From contig JAISCA010000007.1 in assembly GCA_031265875.1 (NCBI GenBank), positions 124,001 through 188,000 on the forward strand: 64,000 nucleotides of DNA. The letters run 5' to 3'. A program made the position numbers and the translations under genes. The notes beneath the pieces were generated by a model, which did not search any database, was not told where the DNA came from, and saw only the letters and a program-made list of their open reading frames with translations. Origin of the DNA: Propionibacteriaceae bacterium (lineage in GTDB: Bacteria > Actinomycetota > Actinomycetes > Propionibacteriales > Propionibacteriaceae). Shown one piece after another: positions 8,801 to 18,173 of the stretch (within the stretch, counting starts at the first letter, position 1; each line of letters begins with the position of its first letter).

Positions 8801-9129
8801 ACAGACAAACCCTCTAGCAGCAGATTGGTGGCTGCCTCATTGGCCTCAATGAGCTTCATCGTCGCCATCCGGGTCAGCGCCGGCACGCCCTCGGCCAGCC
8901 GCGACTCCCACTCCTGGTCATTGCGGGCCTGATCTGCGATCTCCTGCGGCAGCTGGTTCAACCTCCGTAGGGCGGCCAACAATCGATCCTCCAGCACCAC
9001 CTGCCGGAACGACGTGCGCTCGGTCACCGTCGGATTGAACCGGTCGCCTACGATTACCTCCCACCCCAGTCCGCTCAGTTGCTCCAGGAATGGGGTCTCA
9101 ACTTCGGTCAGCTCTGGGCTGTCAGCCAT
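5845..9129 (-). CDS. hsdR: type I restriction enzyme, R (motor/nuclease) subunit
   Basis: HsdR supplies ATP-driven DNA translocation and cleavage in the R2M2S complex. About 1094 residues. The N-terminal PD-(D/E)XK nuclease shows PDIVLFVNGVPLVVVECKSP (about residues 155-175), with D and ExK in place. The SF2 helicase motor follows: WHTQGSGKSLTMVFL (Walker A, near 330), VLVDEAHRSQ (motif II, near 440) and GFTGTPI (motif III). The C-terminal helical domain binds the methylase. I chose ATG 9129 ([14 protein letters not shown]), which overlaps the hsdS stop by 8 bases; the frame continues upstream but inside hsdS. It appears intact, and no active-site loss was seen. Confidence 0.93.
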   Translation of the reverse strand: MADSPELTEVETPFLEQLSGLGWEVIVGDRFNPTVTERTSFRQVVLEDRLLAALRRLNQLPQEIADQARNDQEWESRLAEGVPALTRMATMKLIEANEAATNLLLEGLSVAGLPGWDQGRNQRLQYIDFERPERNDFLAISQFRVDEPGSTAHKYVVPDIVLFVNGVPLVVVECKSPYVTDPMAEGVDQLRRYANQRGYHEGNEQLFWTNQFVVATCDEAARASTFTGGPEHYLEWRDPYPLTQEALAESLGKNPADLTGQELLVAGMLTPANLLDIVRHFTLFAEVNGRRVKVVAHYQQYRAVGKALVRLRTGPTREQDGENDRRGGLIWHTQGSGKSLTMVFLVRAMRSYHDLQAFKVVAVTDRTDLEKQLSATAKLSGETVRRARRVRQLSGLLSEHGPGLVFAMIQKYQDPDAVGSAYDGLGREEAEPLGVLNSDETILVLVDEAHRSQTSVLHANLMAALPNAAKIGFTGTPIMRADKKRTTDIFGSFLDVYTIRDAEADGTVVPILYEGKTAKGAVSGGSDLDELFEDMFAEHAPEELEVLKQRYATTGSVLEAPELIAAKAKSMILHYVSTVMPGGFKAQVAASSRLAAVRYRDALVEARDALVAEIEGLSEDMREASATDRIDGLPLRTQLLARARPNLDAIKGLEFATVISGSHNDPPDWAEWSDKAQQDAAIARFKKPLGPEAEKSSPLAFLIVRTMLLTGFDAPVEQVLYLDRFAQDAELLQAIARVNRTSEGKPFGLVVDYFGVGSHLQQALASYAAEDAADTIGALTSVKEEVPKLRDRHARVAAIFAQAGIDTFDSEDDVDACVEVLEDQALRARFGALLKQFLTLLDMIMPRPEALPFVKDAKQFGLIQRKAACHYRDDGLEGFDPSLYGAKVRELIDEHIIALDIETKITPVSITDPDFFARVSGLTSAKTKASEMEHALRYHIRKNFDVDPARYAKLSKRLEDILASLRGKWEQLALALESMASEVAAQDSGDKQDSLIERFLGVLLEEYGSADVPPPVYADIVYLSEKVVVEFTGRAKMVRFWKNGQAQADLRNNLIRLIDSRDIYPLEEQEAIADRLMDLGRANRRLIAKAGAAA

Positions 9130-10267
9130 CGGACTCACCCCCTGGAACCCGGACGTGACCGGAGAGTAGGTCGGCCATGAGGCCGGTCCTGAGAGCGCGG
9201 AACTTGGACAAAGATGATGCGATGTCAAGCCTTTGGCTCCGCGCAGCGAGTACAACACGCATGATCGACTCCTGCTCTGGAGGCTCTGGCAATTCCACTG
9301 TCAGGCCACTCACGCCTGCTCCGGAAACCTTGACCATACTTCCGCTAGTTCCACCGGCGAGGTTCTGAATCTGCGTCCGAACTGCATTCGAGCGCAGCGC
9401 CATCTCCAAGAAGGCCACGTTCACCTGCGGCTTGGTGGGCAGTCTCATCATTAGGTCCGGGTAATAGCAGCGGACCCCAACGTCTCGGAAGACTCCCGCC
9501 ATCCCTACCAACTCGCGGGTGTTTGAGCGCGACAACAGAAGATCACCGTCATGTAGAAGTGCCGGTTGGAGTAGTGGATCGTTCGCAGGAGCGTTTTTCA
9601 ACTGTCTGGCTTCGAAGCCGTGTTTGGTCAGGCACCCGAGTCCGACCAGGTACGAGCCCGTTACTTCTCCCGCTGACACTGGTGAGTAACCATTCTTGGG
9701 AGAGGCGCTCAAGAGTGTTCCAAGACGAATAGGTGCGGTGTTTGCCGTCCTGGCCAGGCTCTCAAACAGCGCCTCCTCAACGGTCAGCGCCTTCGTCAAC
9801 GCCGCCTCGGTGAATTGAATCTGGTCGTCGAGGGTGTCGAGAATCTCCGCGATCCGGCGCTGCTCAGGCAACGGTGGGCGACAGACCATCTGATCGTAGG
9901 CATCCTTGCGATTCAGACCAGGAACCCCGGTGGATGAATCGAAACGGCCAAGTTCCAGAGAGAGAAGAACCCAGTAGAGCCACCGAAGGTCGATTCCTGG
10001 CCTCGGCAGTACATAGTAGGTCGTGTCGATTGGCCAGAAGGGCGTTTCTGACCATACGACGGCCCCAACCGTGCCCTTGCGTCCGACAACGATCCCGGGG
10101 CCTTGCATCAATGAGGAACTGTGCTTACCGACTTGGCCGTTTGACCCAAACACGGGGTACCCATCGCCGGAGCGACGCTCCGCCTGTAGAGCCGCTCCAT
10201 ACTCAAAGGTTGCCAGCGTTCCCACCGTCTCGAAAGCCCACCCAAGAGGCGAGCAGGTCTTACTCAT
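9122..10267 (-). CDS. hsdS: type I restriction enzyme, specificity subunit
   Basis: HsdS reads the bipartite DNA target through two target-recognition domains (TRDs) separated by conserved helices. Of 381 residues, the first TRD holds [12 protein letters not shown] and [11 protein letters not shown], followed by the [19 protein letters not shown] helix motif. The second TRD ends at [20 protein letters not shown], the paired helix. This is a full-length two-TRD subunit. ATG 10267 overlaps the end of hsdM by 8 bases and the 3' end overlaps hsdR by 8 bases, so the three genes are coupled. The target sequence cannot be predicted by eye. Confidence 0.92.
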   Translation of the reverse strand: MSKTCSPLGWAFETVGTLATFEYGAALQAERRSGDGYPVFGSNGQVGKHSSSLMQGPGIVVGRKGTVGAVVWSETPFWPIDTTYYVLPRPGIDLRWLYWVLLSLELGRFDSSTGVPGLNRKDAYDQMVCRPPLPEQRRIAEILDTLDDQIQFTEAALTKALTVEEALFESLARTANTAPIRLGTLLSASPKNGYSPVSAGEVTGSYLVGLGCLTKHGFEARQLKNAPANDPLLQPALLHDGDLLLSRSNTRELVGMAGVFRDVGVRCYYPDLMMRLPTKPQVNVAFLEMALRSNAVRTQIQNLAGGTSGSMVKVSGAGVSGLTVELPEPPEQESIMRVVLAARSQRLDIASSLSKFRALRTGLMADLLSGHVRVPGGESDG

Positions 10268-12830
10268 AGCCGAGTCCCTTGAGGTACCCGGCCAGCCTGT
10301 CTGCGGCGGCCTCGCGTTCAGCGTCGAGTTCGGCCAGCGACACCTTGTACTTGTCCCACCAGGTCTCCAAGGCGGCGATGACCTGGCGGCGGTGGGCGAC
10401 GACCTTGCGCGTGACCAACACCAAGAGGGTGTCGCGCAGGGAGTCCATGACGAGGGCCAAGGCCTCGGCTTCAGAGATGGCCTCGCTGGCGTCCTTCAGG
10501 GCGGTCGTGAACTGGGCCTTCCGGGTCTTCAGTTCGCGGCGCTTGGCCGTCAGCAGCACCTTCAGCGCCTCGGGTGACAACTCGTCGTAGTCCGGCTCGG
10601 CGCCGTCGTCCTCATTGTCCGTGGTCTCGGCGGCTTTGACGCGGGCGGTGATGTCGGCCACCTGGGATTCGAGGGCCATGAGGTGGTCGCGGTACTCGGG
10701 CAGCAGACGGACCACCACGTCGTCCTCCAGAGCGGCCCGGGAACTCCTGGCATCGGCCAGGGCGTCCAAGGTGGTGGCCACCCAGGAGGCGACCATCTGG
10801 CGGTACACCGACGAAGGCTGAGCGGAGAGAGCGTTCGAGCTCTCTCTCGAAGCCAAGGAAGGTGTTGACGAGCGAAGCGAGGAACAGACCTTGCCTTGGC
10901 CGTCTTCATCCCGCAGATGGGCGAGCGCCTTGAGGTCGGCCAGCGTCTGGTTCCACCAGGTGGCGATGATGCCGCGCACGGCGAAACGGTCCAGGAAAGT
11001 GACCTCGCTCAAGGATTTGGCGAAGTCGGAGAGCAACTGGTGACGCAGCTTCACTAGACCTTCGCCGCTGGTCACGGCGTCGATCTGTGCGGTCACACGG
11101 CCCCACCAGTCGGTGACGATCTGAGTCACCGCCGCCTCCACGGCGAGTACGCCCGCGTCGGTCTCGACGATGCGGCGCAAATCCGATTTCTCGGTGACGG
11201 ATTCACGGAATTGGAGGTACTGAGATCCCGGGTCGAGCCCGGAATGAGCAGAGGAGGAGTCGGAATGACCAGGCTTGGGCTCGAACACCACCGCCGGGTC
11301 GAAGCCGTGGGTGGCGAATAACTCGGCCTTGGCCGCTACCTCGGCCTGAGGAATCCCGCCGTGCAGGTGAGCGCGGACATCCTGCGGTTCGGGTGGCGGC
11401 GTGGTGTCCACGTAACGGCGGATGTTGAGGTTGTCGTCGTTCTCGGCCAGTTCTTCGCGGGTGACGAAGCGGGCGAACTTGGGAATGTCCTCGTAGCCCT
11501 GATAGGCGGCCAGAATCTTGTCGGTGTGCTCGGGTTCGAGGTAGTTCTGGGCCCGGCCCTCGTAGTAGTCGCGGTCGGCGTTGATGAACAACACCTTGCC
11601 CTGGCGCTCCTTCGGCTTGGCGCCCGGCGGTCGCAACACCAGGATGCAGGCCGGGATGCCGGTGCCGTAGAACAGGTTCGGACCCAGGCCGATCACCGTG
11701 TCGATCACGTCGTCGTCGAGCAAGCCTGTCCTGATCCGGCCTTCCTCACCGCCCCGGAACAGCACACCGTGCGGCATGACCGTGACGACCATGCCGTCGA
11801 GCCGGGAGACGGCCAGCATGTGCTGGACGAACATCAAGTCGGCCTTCTTGCCCTTCTCCGGGGTCCAGCCGTAGTGGAAGCGCTCCGGGAAGGGGATGTG
11901 GTCCTTGTCCGCGTCGTCTGTGCCGCGCGAGTAGTTCATGGAGAACGGCGGGTTCGTGATCACACGGTCGAAGCGGATCAGTTCACCACCCTCCAAGTGG
12001 GCCGGTTCCTCCAGCGTGCCGTCCGCGTTCTGCCGCAGGTCGGCGTCCTTGATGCCGTGCAGCAGCATGTTCATCTTGGCGATGGCCCAGACGGAGCCGT
12101 CCTTCTCCTGGCCCGCCAGGTAGAGGTTGCGCGGGTCGCCGCCGGAGTCCTCGACGTACTCGCGGGAGAGGATCAGCATGCCGCCGGAGCCGTGGGCTGG
12201 GTCGTACACGCTCATGCCAGGCTGGGGCCGGGCGATCTGGACCATCATCCGGACGACATCGCGAGGCGTGTAGAACTCGCCGCCCTTCTTGCCCGCCGAG
12301 TCGGCGAAGTCCTTGATGAGGAACTCGTAGGCCGAGCCCAGCAGGTCGGGGAACTCGAAATCGGCCACCCGGAGGCGCTGCTTGTTGAAGTGGACGATGA
12401 GATCGCGCAGCTTCTTGTCGCTCATCTGCGACTGGCCGACCTTGCGGTTGAAGTCGATGTGCTGGAGCACGCCGTTCAGGGAGTAGTTCTCCTCCTCCAG
12501 CGCGGCGAGCGCCTTGTTGAGCCCGGAGCCGACCTGCTTCATGACGTGATCGCGAATGTGTGCCCACCGTGCAGCCTCAGGAACAAATAAGGAGTCGCTG
12601 TAGAAACTGGGCCGCTCGGCGCGCTCCTCGGCCTCCGCTTGTGAGCGGCCCTGGCGGCGCTGCTCGGCGACGATCTTCTCTCGCTCAGCGTCGAACTGAT
12701 CCGAGGCGTACTTCAGGAACAGCATCCCGAAGATGTACTCCTTGTACGCGCTCGCCTCCATCGATCCACGCAGGATGTCGGCGGCCCCGAACAGGTGGGC
12801 CTCAAGCTGAGGCAGAGTCAGGCGGGCCAT
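10260..12830 (-). CDS. hsdM: type I restriction enzyme, modification subunit with long C-terminus
   Basis: HsdM is the N6-adenine methyltransferase of the complex. The N-terminal helical domain ([20 protein letters not shown]) and methylase core are clear: motif [10 protein letters not shown] at about 206-214 and the catalytic NPPFSMNY at about 290-297. At 856 residues it is far longer than the usual 500-550. The extra C-terminus is helix-rich and includes two stretches encoded by palindromic DNA (residues about 516-538 and 643-669; separate entries). The start is ATG 12830. No promoter is obvious in the 148 bp to tRNA-Ser. Confidence 0.9.
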   Translation of the reverse strand: MARLTLPQLEAHLFGAADILRGSMEASAYKEYIFGMLFLKYASDQFDAEREKIVAEQRRQGRSQAEAEERAERPSFYSDSLFVPEAARWAHIRDHVMKQVGSGLNKALAALEEENYSLNGVLQHIDFNRKVGQSQMSDKKLRDLIVHFNKQRLRVADFEFPDLLGSAYEFLIKDFADSAGKKGGEFYTPRDVVRMMVQIARPQPGMSVYDPAHGSGGMLILSREYVEDSGGDPRNLYLAGQEKDGSVWAIAKMNMLLHGIKDADLRQNADGTLEEPAHLEGGELIRFDRVITNPPFSMNYSRGTDDADKDHIPFPERFHYGWTPEKGKKADLMFVQHMLAVSRLDGMVVTVMPHGVLFRGGEEGRIRTGLLDDDVIDTVIGLGPNLFYGTGIPACILVLRPPGAKPKERQGKVLFINADRDYYEGRAQNYLEPEHTDKILAAYQGYEDIPKFARFVTREELAENDDNLNIRRYVDTTPPPEPQDVRAHLHGGIPQAEVAAKAELFATHGFDPAVVFEPKPGHSDSSSAHSGLDPGSQYLQFRESVTEKSDLRRIVETDAGVLAVEAAVTQIVTDWWGRVTAQIDAVTSGEGLVKLRHQLLSDFAKSLSEVTFLDRFAVRGIIATWWNQTLADLKALAHLRDEDGQGKVCSSLRSSTPSLASRESSNALSAQPSSVYRQMVASWVATTLDALADARSSRAALEDDVVVRLLPEYRDHLMALESQVADITARVKAAETTDNEDDGAEPDYDELSPEALKVLLTAKRRELKTRKAQFTTALKDASEAISEAEALALVMDSLRDTLLVLVTRKVVAHRRQVIAALETWWDKYKVSLAELDAEREAAADRLAGYLKGLGYE
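10825..10899. repeat. palindromic segment in frame within hsdM (first)
   Basis: Two nested inverted repeats lie inside the hsdM frame: GAGAGAGC / GCTCTCTC (10825-10832 with 10839-10846), and CCAAGG.AGGT pairing with ACCT.CCTTGG (10853-10862 with 10889-10899). The encoded stretch, serine-rich [20 protein letters not shown], is unlike the surrounding helical domain. It looks like a mobile palindromic repeat captured without breaking the frame. Confidence 0.5.
11221..11283. repeat. palindromic segment in frame within hsdM (second)
   Basis: The DNA around GATCCCGGGTCGAGCCCGGA (11224-11243) is an inverted repeat closely resembling REP-type palindromes known from alphaproteobacteria, and is followed by a GGAATGACC motif. 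In hsdM it encodes [15 protein letters not shown] (near residues 520-538), like repeat-derived peptides described in Rickettsia. It is in frame. The resemblance is from memory and needs a search. Confidence 0.45.
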
Positions 12831-12977
12831 CAGCGACCAGCTTCGGAGCAGCTACGTTGCCTATGGGACGTCGTCTTGATCACGACAGCGAGCCTACCGG
12901 TGGGCAGGCTCGGTGGGAGGCAACCTGATGCCCTAAGGGACTCGCCGTCGAACCCATGCATCAGAGGGCAAATCAAC

Positions 12978-13065
12978 TGGCGGAGGATACGAGATTCGAA
13001 CTCGTGAGGGCGTGAACCCAACTCGCTTTCCAAGCGAGCGCCATAGGCCTCTAGGCGAATCCTCC
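12978..13065 (-). tRNA. tRNA-Ser(GGA)
   Basis: The reverse strand reads GGAGGATTCGCCTAGAGGCC at the 5' end, with an anticodon loop CTTGGAAA (anticodon GGA), a long variable arm typical of serine tRNA, the T-arm GAGTTCGAATCTC, the acceptor ATCCTCC, discriminator G and an encoded CCA. Length 88 with CCA. Its 3' end faces the restriction-modification island, the usual side for integrase-mediated insertion. Confidence 0.93.
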
Positions 13066-13138
13066 GCCGAAGAGAATACAGGCCTGGGCCGAGCCGAGGA
13101 AACCGTCGTCTGGGTCGAGGGCGGTGGACGGTGATGAA

Positions 13139-13232
13139 AGAGTCCTCCGCGCACCTGGCAGAGCTCCCTTACCCTTGCTGTCTTCCGACCCTGGGGGAGT
13201 TGGGGGAGGTACCACCGCGCGGAGGACCCGGG
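13139..13232 (-). ncRNA. ffs: small signal recognition particle RNA
   Basis: On the reverse strand, the closing stem GTCCTCCGCGC / GCGCGGAGGAC encloses the hairpin whose apex reads GGTCGGAAGACAGCAAGGG. This is the GGAA tetraloop and the conserved asymmetric loop (AGCA) that bind the Ffh M domain. The size of about 95 nt is the bacterial short form. It lies between tRNA-Ser and dnaX, a common actinobacterial neighbourhood. Exact ends are estimates. Confidence 0.85.
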
Positions 13233-13267
13233 CTCCACTGTAGCGGGCCGGCGGCCGATCTGGGAAA

Positions 13268-16200
13268 GTGTCGGTCCCTACGCCTATCGTTGACCTCGTG
13301 ATAGACGACGACCTGCCGACCCCGGAGCCTGACCTCTTCGTCCAGGCCGGTCCGGGCCTGTTCGACGTCGAGCCGGCCCCGCTCGTGCCAGAGCCATCCG
13401 CCGCTGGCGACGCTGCAGTCGCTGAGTCAGCCAGTGCGGACACTTCCGCTGAGCCGGCCGAGCCAGCTGAGCAGGGTACGGCGACCGCTCCCCGCCGGAC
13501 CACGGCTCGGGCCAAAGCCGCGCCTCGGGTCAAGTCGTCCCAATCCGGGGCCGCCAAACCGAAGACCACGCGGGCCAAGGCCGCCGCCGACCCGGCCGGT
13601 CAGACGTCGCCGGTGGCAGAACCAGTAGTGGTCCCGCCCGAGCCAGTGGAGTCGACCGAAACGTCCCCAGAGGCTGCGCCGCCGCCAGAGTCACCTGAGT
13701 CAACGGAGCCGAAGGAGTCAACGGAGTCGCCCGAACCGGTGGTGGAAGCAGAGTCGGTGGTGGAGGCAGCGTCCCCAGAGTCCTCGGCGACGTCAGAGGT
13801 GTCGGGAGCGATGGTGACGCCGGAACCGTCAGCGGAGCCAGAGATCCCGGGAGAGCCGGAGCTTACGGCGACGCCGCCAGCGGAGCCAGCACTGTCAACG
13901 GTCCGGCCCGTCCCAACGGCGGCGCCAGAACCCCCAGAGCCGCCCCTGGCTCTGTACCGGCGCTACCGGCCGGACGTCTTCGCGGACATCATCGGCCAAG
14001 CCCATGTCACCGAGCCTTTGCGCCGGGCCTTGCTCAACAACCGGGTCAATCACGCTTATCTCTTCTCCGGCCCGCGCGGCTGCGGCAAGACTTCGAGCGC
14101 CCGTATCTTGGCCCGGGCCCTGAACTGCGTCCAGGGGCCGACGCCCGACCCCTGCGGGCAGTGCCAGTCCTGCCGTGACCTGGCCCGGGGCGGGCCGGGC
14201 AGCATCGACGTGATCGAGATCGACGCCGCCACCCACGGCGGGGTCGACGACGCCCGCGACCTGCGTGAACGGGCCTTCTTCGCCCCGGTCCACTCGCGTT
14301 ACAAGATCTACATCGTGGACGAGGCCCACATGGTCACCTCGGCCGGTTTCAACGCCTTGCTCAAGCTGGTCGAGGAGCCGCCGCCGCACGTTAAATTCGT
14401 CTTCGCCACCACCGAGCCGGAGAAGGTCATCGGCACGATCCGCAGCCGCACCCATCACTATCCTTTCCGGCTGGTGCCGCCCAAGACGATGGCCGACCAT
14501 CTGACCGGCATCTGCCAGCAGGAGCGGGTCGCGGTCGAGCCCGGCGTGATCGGGCTGGTGGTGCGGGCCGGCGGCGGCTCGGTCCGTGACGCTCTGTCCG
14601 TGCTCGACCAACTGCTGGGCGGGGCCGGTCCCGGCGGCGTGGAGTACGCCCAAGCCTCCGCCCTGCTGGGTTACACCCCCGACTCGCTCTTGGACGAGTT
14701 CGTCGACGCCTTGGCCGCCCACGACGGCCGGGGCGTCTTCGCCACCGTCGACAAGGTGATCGAAGCCGGTCAGGACCCGCGTCGGTTCGCGGAGGATCTG
14801 TTACGGCGCCTGCGCGACCTGATCATCGTCAGCGCCGTGGACGACGCCTTGTCCTCCGGTCTGATCGATGTGCCCGAGGACCAGGGCGAGCGTTACGTCA
14901 TCCAATCCCGGGGCTTGGGTCCGGGCGAGTTGACCCGGGCGGCCGAGGTCTTGGCCGCTGGCTTGCTCAGCATGAGGGGCACGACCGCGCCCCGTCTGCA
15001 ATTGGAATTGATGTGCGCCCGGATGCTCCTGCCCGGCGCCGACGCCGGTGGGCGTGGCCTGCACGCCCGTTTGGAGCGCCTGGAACGCCGCCTCGACATG
15101 ACCTCGGAGGGCGCCCCCGCGCCAGTCCCGTCCGGTCCGGCCCTGGACGCCAGCGCTCGGCCCAGTTCACCCCCTCCGACTCGGCCGCCAGCCTCCTCGA
15201 TCCGCTCGGCGGATGGGGCAGGGGAACAGGGCAGCGCCGCCAGTGCGGTCGCTTCCGCTGGGGCGCCCACCGCTCGAACCGGTTCGGGCGGCGCTGGTGA
15301 GGTGCCGCTGACTCCTCCCGGCTTGGCCGTTCCGGTCGGGGTTCCGGTCGCCCCGGCCGGGCCGCCCGCCTCTCCGGCTGGAGCGGCGACCGGCCCTGGA
15401 GCCACCGCCAGCGGCGCGGCGGCGACATCACAGCCGGACGGGTCGCCCCGTTCGGACGGATCACCGCCGGCGCCCCATGGTTCTCCGACGCCTGCCCGCC
15501 CAGCCGTGTCCGCGCCGCCTCAGCCGGCCGCTGGGGCTCGGTCGGAGAGCGATCCGGCCAGCGCGACAGCGGCCGCCGTACCCGCCTCAGGGGCTGGCAG
15601 GGGAGCCCCTGCCCTGAGCGATGGTGGTCGGCTCAGCGAGAGCGGCCCGGAGCGACCGCACAGTGAGCCTGTCGTACGACAAGACGGCCAGCTAGCTCCG
15701 AACTCCCCGGAGGAGCGGAGCCCGGTCCAGGCGACAGGTCCCGGACCGGCGTCACCGTCGGTGTCGGCCCCGACAAGTTCTGGGGGGCGGAGCCCGGTTC
15801 AGGAGGCGGCCGGTGACGCTGGTCGGCCTGCTCCAAGTGATCCCGGGCGACCGACCCCAGCTTCGGCCAGGGGACCAGGCGATCTGTTTGTCCCGGTTGG
15901 GAGCGCCGGCGACCGGCCGGTTCCGCCCGTCCCCGGGCGACCGACCCCGCCGGCGGGCCAGAGCGGTCAATCCGTTCCTCCGGGCTCCACCGAGCTGGCC
16001 CCAGACTCGGGCGAAGGGTCGAGCGGGCCGGGTCCGGCCGAGGGGGCTGGCGGGTTGACGGTGGCTGAGATCCGTCGCCACTGGCCGCGTATCTTGGAAG
16101 AGCTCAAGCAGCGGCGCAAGTTCGCTTGGATGACGGTCAGTCAGTTCGCCCAGGTGACCGAGCTCTTGGACCGGGTGCTTTGGTTGACCTTCAACGAGGC

Positions 16201-17308
16201 CGGCGCGCGGGACAACTTCTCCCGTAGCGGCGGTGAGGAGAACCTGCGCGCGGTGGTGGCCGATCTGCTGGGTTCCGATCTAGTCATACGGGGCCGGATC
16301 GAGTCCGATCCGCCGCCCCGCCTGGAGCATTTGGCGGTGGTGGGTCGATCCGGCTCAACCGGTGCCGCAACCGGTGCCTCCGTCGCGTCAGACCCAGCGA
16401 CGGTGGCCGCTTCCCCGGCCGAACCGTCCGCTGGGTTCGGTCCGGCTGGCCGGTCGGGTCGGTCCGGCCCAGCCGCTGCGGTGGCTCCGTCGGCGACCGG
16501 TCCGGCCGCCTCGGGCCCAGGCTCGGGCGGCGCTGACTCCCCCAGGGGCGCCTCGGCCCGTCACCTCAGAGTGGTGACGGACCAGACTCCCCAGTCGGAT
16601 CCGGCCGCCGGTCGGCCGCCGGCCAGCCAGGGCGACCGGTCTCAGACCGACGCCCAGACCGGTTCGGTTCGGTCCGACCGGCCGGCCAGTTCTGATTCGA
16701 CCCCGGACCAAGCTGACGCCAGCGACTCTGAGGAGGGTTCCACAGCCGCGCCTGGATCGGGCCCGGTCAACGGACCGCGACTGGAAGAAGGCCGTCAGGG
16801 AGACCGCTCCACAGACGTGCCCGGGTTTGGCGCTGTCAGCGGCCCGGAGCTCGCCTCTGAGAGTCCGGTCCACGGCTTCAGATCTGACCCGAGCGGTGGA
16901 GCCGGGTCCGATCCTGGCCCCGGGCCGGCCGATGGTCCGACCGGCTCTCCGAGAGCCAGTCGCGTCACTGGGTCCCAGCCGGGCGCGCCGGGCGGGCGGG
17001 CGACCGCTTCGGCTGACGCCTTCGGGCCGGGCCGGGCGGGAGCAGGCAGGCGCGGTTCTAGCGCCGGGAGCGAGGCCGTCTCGGTCGGAGCTGGCGCCGC
17101 TGCGGACACGGTCGGCCCTGTCTCGGCTGGGTCCGCCGCGGAGACTGAACTCGGCGACGACTACGAAGGGGTCGCCCCGGACGACGTCGTGATGCCGCTG
17201 TCCGAGGTCGGCCAGGTGGCCGACGAGCTAGTGCGCAGCGTCTTGGAGGCCGAGTTCGTGCGCTCGGAGCAGACCAAACCGACTGGTCAATCGCGGGGCC
17301 GCTTCTGA
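13268..17308 (+). CDS. dnaX: DNA polymerase III gamma/tau subunit, greatly extended
   Basis: The clamp-loader ATPase and replisome organiser. The AAA+ core begins at LALYRRYRPDVFADIIGQ (about residue 227), with Walker A GPRGCGKTSS (about 268), the four-cysteine zinc module CVQGPTPDPCGQCQSC, VDEAHMVTSAGFNALLKLVE, and the SRC-type sensor TIRSRTHHY. After the core comes a 300-residue Pro/Ala/Ser linker, then a folded domain LTVAEIRRHWPRILEELKQ (930-1010) resembling the tau C-terminal region, and another 300 low-complexity residues. Total 1346, about twice the usual length. The GTG 13268 start adds a 226-residue acidic Pro/Glu/Ser segment before the core; a later start is possible, but the reading frame and codon use stay coding-like. 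Confidence 0.9.
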   Translation: MSVPTPIVDLVIDDDLPTPEPDLFVQAGPGLFDVEPAPLVPEPSAAGDAAVAESASADTSAEPAEPAEQGTATAPRRTTARAKAAPRVKSSQSGAAKPKTTRAKAAADPAGQTSPVAEPVVVPPEPVESTETSPEAAPPPESPESTEPKESTESPEPVVEAESVVEAASPESSATSEVSGAMVTPEPSAEPEIPGEPELTATPPAEPALSTVRPVPTAAPEPPEPPLALYRRYRPDVFADIIGQAHVTEPLRRALLNNRVNHAYLFSGPRGCGKTSSARILARALNCVQGPTPDPCGQCQSCRDLARGGPGSIDVIEIDAATHGGVDDARDLRERAFFAPVHSRYKIYIVDEAHMVTSAGFNALLKLVEEPPPHVKFVFATTEPEKVIGTIRSRTHHYPFRLVPPKTMADHLTGICQQERVAVEPGVIGLVVRAGGGSVRDALSVLDQLLGGAGPGGVEYAQASALLGYTPDSLLDEFVDALAAHDGRGVFATVDKVIEAGQDPRRFAEDLLRRLRDLIIVSAVDDALSSGLIDVPEDQGERYVIQSRGLGPGELTRAAEVLAAGLLSMRGTTAPRLQLELMCARMLLPGADAGGRGLHARLERLERRLDMTSEGAPAPVPSGPALDASARPSSPPPTRPPASSIRSADGAGEQGSAASAVASAGAPTARTGSGGAGEVPLTPPGLAVPVGVPVAPAGPPASPAGAATGPGATASGAAATSQPDGSPRSDGSPPAPHGSPTPARPAVSAPPQPAAGARSESDPASATAAAVPASGAGRGAPALSDGGRLSESGPERPHSEPVVRQDGQLAPNSPEERSPVQATGPGPASPSVSAPTSSGGRSPVQEAAGDAGRPAPSDPGRPTPASARGPGDLFVPVGSAGDRPVPPVPGRPTPPAGQSGQSVPPGSTELAPDSGEGSSGPGPAEGAGGLTVAEIRRHWPRILEELKQRRKFAWMTVSQFAQVTELLDRVLWLTFNEAGARDNFSRSGGEENLRAVVADLLGSDLVIRGRIESDPPPRLEHLAVVGRSGSTGAATGASVASDPATVAASPAEPSAGFGPAGRSGRSGPAAAVAPSATGPAASGPGSGGADSPRGASARHLRVVTDQTPQSDPAAGRPPASQGDRSQTDAQTGSVRSDRPASSDSTPDQADASDSEEGSTAAPGSGPVNGPRLEEGRQGDRSTDVPGFGAVSGPELASESPVHGFRSDPSGGAGSDPGPGPADGPTGSPRASRVTGSQPGAPGGRATASADAFGPGRAGAGRRGSSAGSEAVSVGAGAAADTVGPVSAGSAAETELGDDYEGVAPDDVVMPLSEVGQVADELVRSVLEAEFVRSEQTKPTGQSRGRF

Positions 17309-17451
17309 GCCCGACGGGATCAGGCGGGGTAGTCTTCCCCTGACTTCAAGGGGATGGCTGGCCCTGCCACCGGCGCGGCCCAGGTTCCGTGGGGCGCGAG
17401 ACTTAGTTCGAGCGGCCCAGTCCGGTCACTGGAGCGAAGCTAGGAGAGCGC

Positions 17452-18051
17452 GTGTATGACGGTCCGATCCAAGATCTGATCGGCGAACTCAGCCGGTTGC
17501 CCGGCATCGGGCCGAAGGGGGCCCAACGGATCGCTTTCCACCTGCTCGACGCCGACCCAGACGATGTCACCAGCCTGGCCGAGACCATCGTCCGGGCCAA
17601 GCGGTTGGTCCACTTCTGCCGGGTCTGTTTCAACTTGACCGAGGAGGAGACCTGCCGGGTCTGCCAGGACCCCCGCCGTGAGCGTAGTCAGATCTGCGTG
17701 GTGGAGGAGTCCCAAGACGTCGTGGCGATCGAGCGGACGCGCGAGTTCCGGGGCCTCTACCACGTCCTCGGCGGCGCCATCAGCCCGATCGACAACCGGG
17801 GTCCGGCCGACCTGCACATCCGCGAGCTGGTCCAACGCTTGGAAGACGGCACGGTCACCGAGGTCATCTTGGCCACCAATCCCAACACCGAGGGCGAAGT
17901 CACCGCCACCTACCTGTCGCGCCTGCTGGCTCCCCTCGGCCTCGAAGTCTCGCGGTTGGCCTCGGGCCTGCCGGTCGGCGGCGACTTGGAGTACGCCGAC
18001 GAGATCACGCTGGGCCGGGCCTTCGCCGGTCGCCGCACCGTCGGAGCCTGA
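17452..18051 (+). CDS. recR: recombination mediator protein RecR
   Basis: RecR acts with RecF/RecO to load RecA at gaps. The 199 residues cover the whole family. They include the N-terminal helix-hairpin-helix ([20 protein letters not shown]), the four-cysteine zinc finger ([16 protein letters not shown]), the Toprim domain ([16 protein letters not shown], then [16 protein letters not shown]) and the C-terminal motif ATYLSRLL. The start is GTG 17452, preceded by TAGGAGAG, giving the typical MYDG N-terminus. The dnaX-recR order is conserved in bacteria; the 143-bp gap contains no clear promoter. Confidence 0.95.
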   Translation: MYDGPIQDLIGELSRLPGIGPKGAQRIAFHLLDADPDDVTSLAETIVRAKRLVHFCRVCFNLTEEETCRVCQDPRRERSQICVVEESQDVVAIERTREFRGLYHVLGGAISPIDNRGPADLHIRELVQRLEDGTVTEVILATNPNTEGEVTATYLSRLLAPLGLEVSRLASGLPVGGDLEYADEITLGRAFAGRRTVGA

Positions 18052-18173
18052 AGCGCCCTCGCTCGGCCCCGATCACGCCATCGAGCGGATACGACGCTCT
18101 TTTGAGCGGTGCGGACGCCGTAAGCGTCCGTTCCCCGACGGGAAGCGCGGCGACGGAGCGCATACGACGTCCG
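18052..18173. other. gap with hairpins, possible R3-type remnant
   Basis: Between the convergent recR and DUF3048 genes lie GCGGACGCCGTAAGCGTCCG (a hairpin) and twice a GATACGACG/CATACGACG motif. The GTAAG inside a hairpin and the repeated TACGAC recall the R3 repeats but are weaker. It could serve as the terminator for both genes. Confidence 0.35.

Noticed and set aside
11361..12590. 409-residue open frame on the plus strand
   Set aside because: Opposite-strand shadow of hsdM, composed of V/L/H/D-rich sequence with no motifs; common in GC-rich DNA.
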